Shown here: in pieces, positions 53,174 to 55,019 of the stretch
Position numbering within the stretch: the stretch's first letter is position 1
How the letters are laid out: each line of letters starts with the position of its first letter
Assembly (NCBI GenBank): GCA_022820835.1
Contig: JAJEET010000048.1
Span: forward strand, 1 to 55,019
DNA from: Candidatus Poribacteria bacterium
GTDB lineage: Bacteria; Poribacteria; WGA-4E; WGA-3G
DNA: 55,019 bases
Direction of reading: 5' to 3'
Notes under the pieces: generated by a model
Seen by the model: the letters and a program-made list of their open reading frames with translations, nothing else
The model's database searches: none
What the model was told of the DNA's origin: nothing
Made by a program: the position numbers and the translations under genes

Positions 53174-54601
53174 TCACTGTGTATGCGCTGACAGATCGTT
53201 TGCGATTGTTAATCGTCTTTGGCGTGTAAAGGTGCGGGGACGCGTATACCCTTCGCCTGTCGGTCCCGCAATCGTCATCGCTAAGAAACCTTCACCTTCT
53301 AACCCGCAAGACGCATAAGACGGCGCGTTGATAACCACAACGCTGCAATCCATCGCTTTGTTGAATTGCGTGATACGTTTGCTGTTGTTCGTATGAAGCA
53401 CGGCAGTATGTCCACGTCCGCCCTCCGCTCTGATCGCGCCTGCTAACGCCTCGTCGAAATCGCGACACCGAACAACCGGAAGGATCGGCATCAGGTACTC
53501 ATTAATAACAAAATTGTGATCCGCTGGAACCTCTACGACAATCGCCACCGTCCCTGCAGACGCAGTGACACCTGCAGCACTTAAAATAGTCGTCGCGTCT
53601 TTACCGATGTATTCCTTGTTTGATTCCCCTTTTTCGCTGACGACCGCCTCTAAATCCTGAAGTTGACTGGCACTCAACAGATAACCGTTGTTCCGAGTGA
53701 GTGCCTGAACTGTCTCGTCCGCAACAGATTCAATAACAAAGAGTGCTTTCTCACCGATGCAGAGGAGATTGTTGTCAAAACTGGTGCCCGCGATGACGTG
53801 TTTCGCTGCCTCCTGGATGTCGGCGGTTTCGTCAACAATCGCGGGTGGATTGCCGGGACCCGCAGCAATCGTCTTTTTACCGCTCGATAAGGCTGTCCTC
53901 ACGACAGATGCACCACCGGTGGCAACGAGCATCGCAATATCAGGATGCTCCATGATCTCTTTCGCGGTTCGCAGACTCGCATTTTCAACCGAGGTGAGCA
54001 GATTAGGCGGAGCCCCTGCATTAACCATCGCCTCATTGATGACGTGCATCGTCTCTTCGGTACAGGCACGCGCATTTGGGTGCGGACTGAAAACGACAGC
54101 GTTGCCCGCTGATAGCATTATAATCGCGTGGTTAATCACCGTTGATGTCGGGTTCGTGGTAGGTGTGATGGAATTAATAACACCAAAAGGGACGTACTCG
54201 ATGAGAAGCGTTCCGGCATCCCCAGAGATCGCTTCCGAGATCAGATCGTCCACGTCTGGAGAAAGGGTTACAGCACCTTCATTCTTCATGACTTTGTGTG
54301 CCGCATTGCCCATATTCGTGTCTTGTACTGCCAAGTCGGCAAGACGTTTCGCATTCGCGAGCGAGACCGCTTTGATCGCTTCAATAATCTCACGTCTTTT
54401 GGCAAATCCGAGTTTAACAAACGATGCTTGTGCCGTTTTCGCAGCTGCGATAGCTTCTGCTGCTGTCGCAAAAACACCAGCACGAGAAGAACTCACACCG
54501 GCAACCGGTGTCGGCTCTGCTGTCCTCGAACCTTCTTGTTGCAGTGTTCTTAGAACCTGAGAAACAATTTCTTCAATCTGTTTTTCGTCAATTTGTGCCA
54601 T
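53174..54601 (-). CDS. CoA-acylating aldehyde dehydrogenase of a BMC (PduP/EutE-like)
   Basis: This enzyme converts an aldehyde to its acyl-CoA with NAD+ inside a bacterial microcompartment. The N-terminal 22 residues (AQIDEKQIEEIVSQVLRTL) form an amphipathic helix typical of encapsulation peptides, followed by a flexible linker (~23-45). The catalytic Cys is C281 (NNLLCIGEK). The C-terminus GEGYTRPRTFTRQRR matches PduP/EutE. It lies downstream of a BMC-H shell gene on the same strand. Whether the aldehyde is propionaldehyde, acetaldehyde or another is not shown by the sequence. Confidence 0.9.
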   Translation of the reverse strand: MAQIDEKQIEEIVSQVLRTLQQEGSRTAEPTPVAGVSSSRAGVFATAAEAIAAAKTAQASFVKLGFAKRREIIEAIKAVSLANAKRLADLAVQDTNMGNAAHKVMKNEGAVTLSPDVDDLISEAISGDAGTLLIEYVPFGVINSITPTTNPTSTVINHAIIMLSAGNAVVFSPHPNARACTEETMHVINEAMVNAGAPPNLLTSVENASLRTAKEIMEHPDIAMLVATGGASVVRTALSSGKKTIAAGPGNPPAIVDETADIQEAAKHVIAGTSFDNNLLCIGEKALFVIESVADETVQALTRNNGYLLSASQLQDLEAVVSEKGESNKEYIGKDATTILSAAGVTASAGTVAIVVEVPADHNFVINEYLMPILPVVRCRDFDEALAGAIRAEGGRGHTAVLHTNNSKRITQFNKAMDCSVVVINAPSYASCGLEGEGFLAMTIAGPTGEGYTRPRTFTRQRRLTIANDLSAHTQ

Positions 54602-54766
54602 TCAGCCCTCCAGTATACCTATCGCGTAGGACCCACCTAAGGTGACATAATAAAATCGCTGGGCAGCACCGTAGATACAGGACCCGTGGCAATAGTAACA
54701 TATTCTCTGGTAAAGAAAGCGGAGTAGGACAAAGGTACGAAAGCCATCCTTCGCCCTACGTTCCGA

Positions 54767-55019
54767 TTATTTGCTGGAATTCTTCGCTTCCGCCGAGCTT
54801 CCTCCGCCAAGAATGGTCTCCACATCTGCATGTGGGCGAGGGATGACATGTACCGACACCAATTCACCGACCGCTTTTGCTGCTTCGGCACCCGCATCTG
54901 TCGCCGCTTGCACCGCACCGACATCACCACGAACCATCACTGTGACAAAACCGCCACCGACCTGTTCTTTTCCGACCAATTTAACGTTTGCGGCTTTCAC
55001 CATAGTGTCGGCAGCTTCA
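54767..55019 (-). CDS. BMC-H shell protein (partial, cut by window edge)
   Basis: The fragment reads [19 protein letters not shown] (in pieces), [24 protein letters not shown] and [21 protein letters not shown], the second half of a PduA/EutM-type hexamer-forming shell protein. The conserved pore-loop region follows the family pattern. The Met at 55003 is internal: the frame stays open to the edge, and the missing ~20-25 residues (ALGxIExxG-type start) lie beyond 55019. The Ser/Ala tail [13 protein letters not shown] is an extension. It sits directly upstream of the aldehyde dehydrogenase, so a BMC operon continues outside the window. Confidence 0.93.
   Translation of the reverse strand, partial: EAADTMVKAANVKLVGKEQVGGGFVTVMVRGDVGAVQAATDAGAEAAKAVGELVSVHVIPRPHADVETILGGGSSAEAKNSSK

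Noticed and set aside
53757..54560. 267-codon open frame on the + strand
   Set aside because: It is antisense to the aldehyde dehydrogenase, with Ala/Ser-rich low-complexity translation typical of shadow frames.
54637..54930. 97-codon open frame on the - strand
   Set aside because: It is in a different frame of the BMC-H gene and its downstream gap; the BMC-H frame matches the family and excludes it.

Overview
The window (about 48-50% GC by eye, no rRNA or tRNA seen) looks like chromosomal DNA of a Gram-negative-type bacterium from a deep, poorly cultivated lineage, most likely Candidatus Poribacteria or a close relative. This is inference from gene content: several phytanoyl-CoA dioxygenase (PhyH) paralogues, long WD40 double-propeller proteins, a DUF1611 protein, a sugar-phosphate isomerase/epimerase, Gfo/Idh/MocA and ACMSD-like enzymes, and a bacterial microcompartment (BMC) locus. 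An MCE/Mla lipid transporter implies an outer membrane.

Left third (1-25 kb, almost all + strand): two tandem methyltransferases, then a conserved housekeeping block. Its order is rpsF-ssb-rpsR-rplI-dnaB, mlaE-mlaF-mlaD, radA, a PIN-TRAM protein, ispD-ispF, cysS, two discoidin-like lipoproteins, dprA, a DUF2283 protein, tsaD-tsaC, a membrane-anchored hypothetical, an oxidoreductase on the - strand, guaB, nuoI and an orphan MT-A70 DNA methylase. Three near-consensus sigma70 promoters can be read, before rpsF, the PIN-TRAM gene and guaB.

Middle (25.6-32 kb, + strand): a 934-aa protein with no recognised family, a malate/lactate dehydrogenase homologue that has lost its catalytic residues, an XdhC-type protein, a small hypothetical and a PhyH oxygenase. 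A strong bidirectional terminator separates this from the - strand genes.

Right half (32-55 kb): three WD40 double-propeller proteins sharing an N-terminal signature, a DUF420 membrane protein, three more PhyH proteins, an ACMSD-like amidohydrolase, a UvrD-type helicase with an embedded DEDDh exonuclease, a BMP-family lipoprotein, a small FAIM1-like protein, a DUF1611 protein, a TIM-barrel isomerase, a MagIII-type glycosylase and ligA. The window ends in a BMC locus: a CoA-acylating aldehyde dehydrogenase with a targeting helix, and a BMC-H shell gene cut by the window edge.

Intergenic DNA is rich in small dispersed elements: perfect palindromes with 3-4 nt loops and covarying arms, a recurring GGACTTACGC motif, a ~125-bp element present both intact and interrupted, and two MITE-like elements with terminal inverted repeats. 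The observations I rate highest are the PhyH protein whose HxD iron motif reads HxG (a halogenase-type change), the helicase-exonuclease fusion, the dehydrogenase pseudoenzyme next to the unknown 934-aa protein, and the MCE protein with a barrel-like C-terminus.
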